From positions 11,532,001 through 11,596,000 of the forward strand of contig NC_060112.1 in NCBI RefSeq assembly GCF_021155765.1: a DNA stretch of 64,000 nucleotides. Reading direction: 5' to 3'. The stretch's first letter is position 1; every line of letters begins with the position of its first letter. The DNA is from Diprion similis. Taxonomy: Eukaryota > Arthropoda > Insecta > Hymenoptera > Diprionidae. The notes beneath the pieces are model-generated. The model had not been told where the DNA came from. It saw only the letters and a program-made list of their open reading frames with translations, and did not search any database. Shown here in pieces: positions 62,554 through 64,000 of the stretch. Made by a program: the position numbers and the translations under genes.

Positions 62554-63569
62554 GTTTCAATAATAATTACTGAAATTTATCTACGTATTTTCTTTCAATT
62601 CCACTTCTATTTATAGGTTCAGTCTCTGCTCAGGTTAGGTTTTCTCTTGTTTACTCACACTTGTTTCCGTACAAGTTAAGTTGCTGTAAAGCAACAATTT
62701 TCCGAATGCTTCCTTGGATATGAATAATCCATAAAAATTACACAATTTATCGCCGATGAAAATTATACACTTACAACTCGAGCAGTAGCAGTAATTTAAC
62801 GTTAACACTTATGGTTCAATTGTTTACGATATGACCATCTGCGTAGTCGTCATCCGTGGTGTATTCATTCGTATATAAAACAGCATAATACGCCATTGGG
62901 ATCCAACAGATGGCAGCACTCTAGGGATCGGTGGAAAACACACCAGCTCGTTTGAAAGTCCCAAAACATTCGACACTTTAATACTCATATCTTTAGAAGT
63001 AGTTATAAGATCATTTTCGGAAACGCTCCACAGTTTTGGAACCTTTTTTTGACTTTATTAACAAGCAATTGTTTGAATATATATCGATTCTGGAATAGTG
63101 CGATACAGCGCACACCAGTGATATGCAAATGCATCTAGGGTGTAAATTCTTATTGCATAAATTGGAGAATTCATTTCTCAGTTACGCAATAAACGCTCGC
63201 AATCATTATAGTAATAGAAAATACAAAATATCGAATCAAATTCTATTACATACATTCTCTTACAGACAAGGAAAGATGCGTACATACTTGTAATGGGAAT
63301 ATATGCGTTTGGTACTGTCTACATTACTTCGGTACCAATGAGAGATTGGTTTGTGCATTTAGTAGACGAAAATGAATTAGTAATAAATTTAAATCTTCAC
63401 TCGTCGTTATCCATCGAGAAATTGAGTACATTAATCCACCCTTTCTGTTTACATGGATAGGCATTTGACTCGGAACTCACCCAGTGTGCGCGCAAGCGCG
63501 ACCTTTGATCAATCAATAAGATTTTTTCACACTGTAGCCGACGAATTTCTCTCAGTGCAGTAAACTACG
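62554..63569. other. divergent intergenic region
   Basis: About 1 kb between the CZIB start (minus) and a candidate plus-strand first exon. It holds the CTCF-like motif listed separately. No other feature is supported. Confidence 0.4.
62903..62917 (+). promoter_or_regulatory. candidate CTCF-type insulator site
   Basis: ccaacagatggcagc matches the CTCF consensus CCASYAGRKGGCRSY at 14 of 15 positions. It lies in the intergenic region between CZIB and the putative divergent gene. One motif match is weak evidence on its own. Confidence 0.35.
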
Positions 63570-63609
63570 ATGAATTCCGATTCTCACACCTGTTTGCCCG
63601 AGGCTGCTG
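63570..63609 (+). CDS. possible first coding exon of a gene leaving the window
   Basis: ATG in the context ctacgATGAA, followed by an open MNSDSHTCLPEAA and then a perfect donor gtgagt at 63,610, leaving phase 1. The sequence before it (cactgtagccg, ctcagtgcag) resembles an insect 5' UTR. No acceptor or second exon that can be assigned lies before the window end, so the gene is unidentified. Confidence 0.3.
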
Positions 63610-64000
63610 GTGAGTGATGATGACTCAGTGATCAGTGATTAGAAAATTGTAGAATAAGTGGATCAGATGAATCATAATTGTATAAGTTTGCGCAAACAGA
63701 TTTTGAATGCAGTATAGGAAATCCGTGTGTATGCTTGCTCAGATGCGATAGACATTTGATACTTTTTCTACCGTTGCAAATATTTTTTTAATAAATTTAA
63801 ACTCATAAATTTCAAATATTTTCTGTAAACTTTCAAGTTAAAGCCATAATTTTCTCATGAATAATGCTATCCATACACACAGAGTAAAATGAATATTGAT
63901 TGGCTTGGTTAACTGTATAACATCATTAAAGTGTTCTCAACGCATTTAGTATAATTTTCACACAGCGTCGTTGAATCGGTGAGGTGAAGATTAACTTTTT
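63610..64000. other. possible first intron, to window end
   Basis: AT-rich, no coding sequence seen. Confidence 0.3.

Overview
The window looks like nuclear DNA of an insect, most likely a hymenopteran. It is AT-rich, its genes are split by GT-AG introns, it is full of microsatellites, and nothing in it is prokaryotic. The assignment to Hymenoptera is an inference from the insect-type gene content and the style of the repeats; it is not proven by any one sequence.

Layout. (1) 1-13,600: no gene I can name. It holds microsatellites, a hairpin-type inverted repeat near 6.3-6.6 kb, and one isolated exon-like segment near 2.0 kb. (2) 13,610-28,560: a tandem array of PDGF/VEGF-like (PVF-type) growth-factor genes on the minus strand. 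Two intact three-exon genes (16,851-18,416 and 23,765-25,329; 192 aa each) lie in two ~5.8 kb units repeated at ~6.92 kb spacing. A third, older copy (26,963-28,190) is dead. A SWIM zinc-finger transposase remnant, partly duplicated as a 36-bp-arm palindrome, sits between the units. (3) 29,748-41,893, plus strand: a six-exon gene reconstructed by matching splice phases, encoding a ~1,001-aa serine-rich, charged, coiled-coil scaffold-like protein (best guess GUK-holder/NHS family, not certain), followed by an AT-rich 3' UTR or flank. (4) 46,310-60,120: a satellite array with a 312-bp monomer. It keeps exact register for 42 periods and contains a 12-monomer (3,744 bp) higher-order repeat present about twice. 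A (GTTTA)17 tract follows. (5) 62,068-62,553, minus strand: a single-exon CXXC zinc-binding protein gene (CZIB/UPF0587 family). A possible first exon of a divergent gene lies at 63,570-63,609, with a CTCF-like motif between them.

The most interesting observation is in the PVF-type pair. By eye, the middle exon, which carries the cystine-knot receptor-binding domain, differs at ~39 of 280 bases (27 of ~92 residues). The adjoining intron 2 differs at ~6 of 595 bases, and exon 3 encodes an identical protein. Copy 1 has lost two cysteines that copy 2 and the dead third copy retain. This points to exon-targeted diversification (positive selection or mosaic gene conversion) in a lineage-specific secreted growth-factor cluster.
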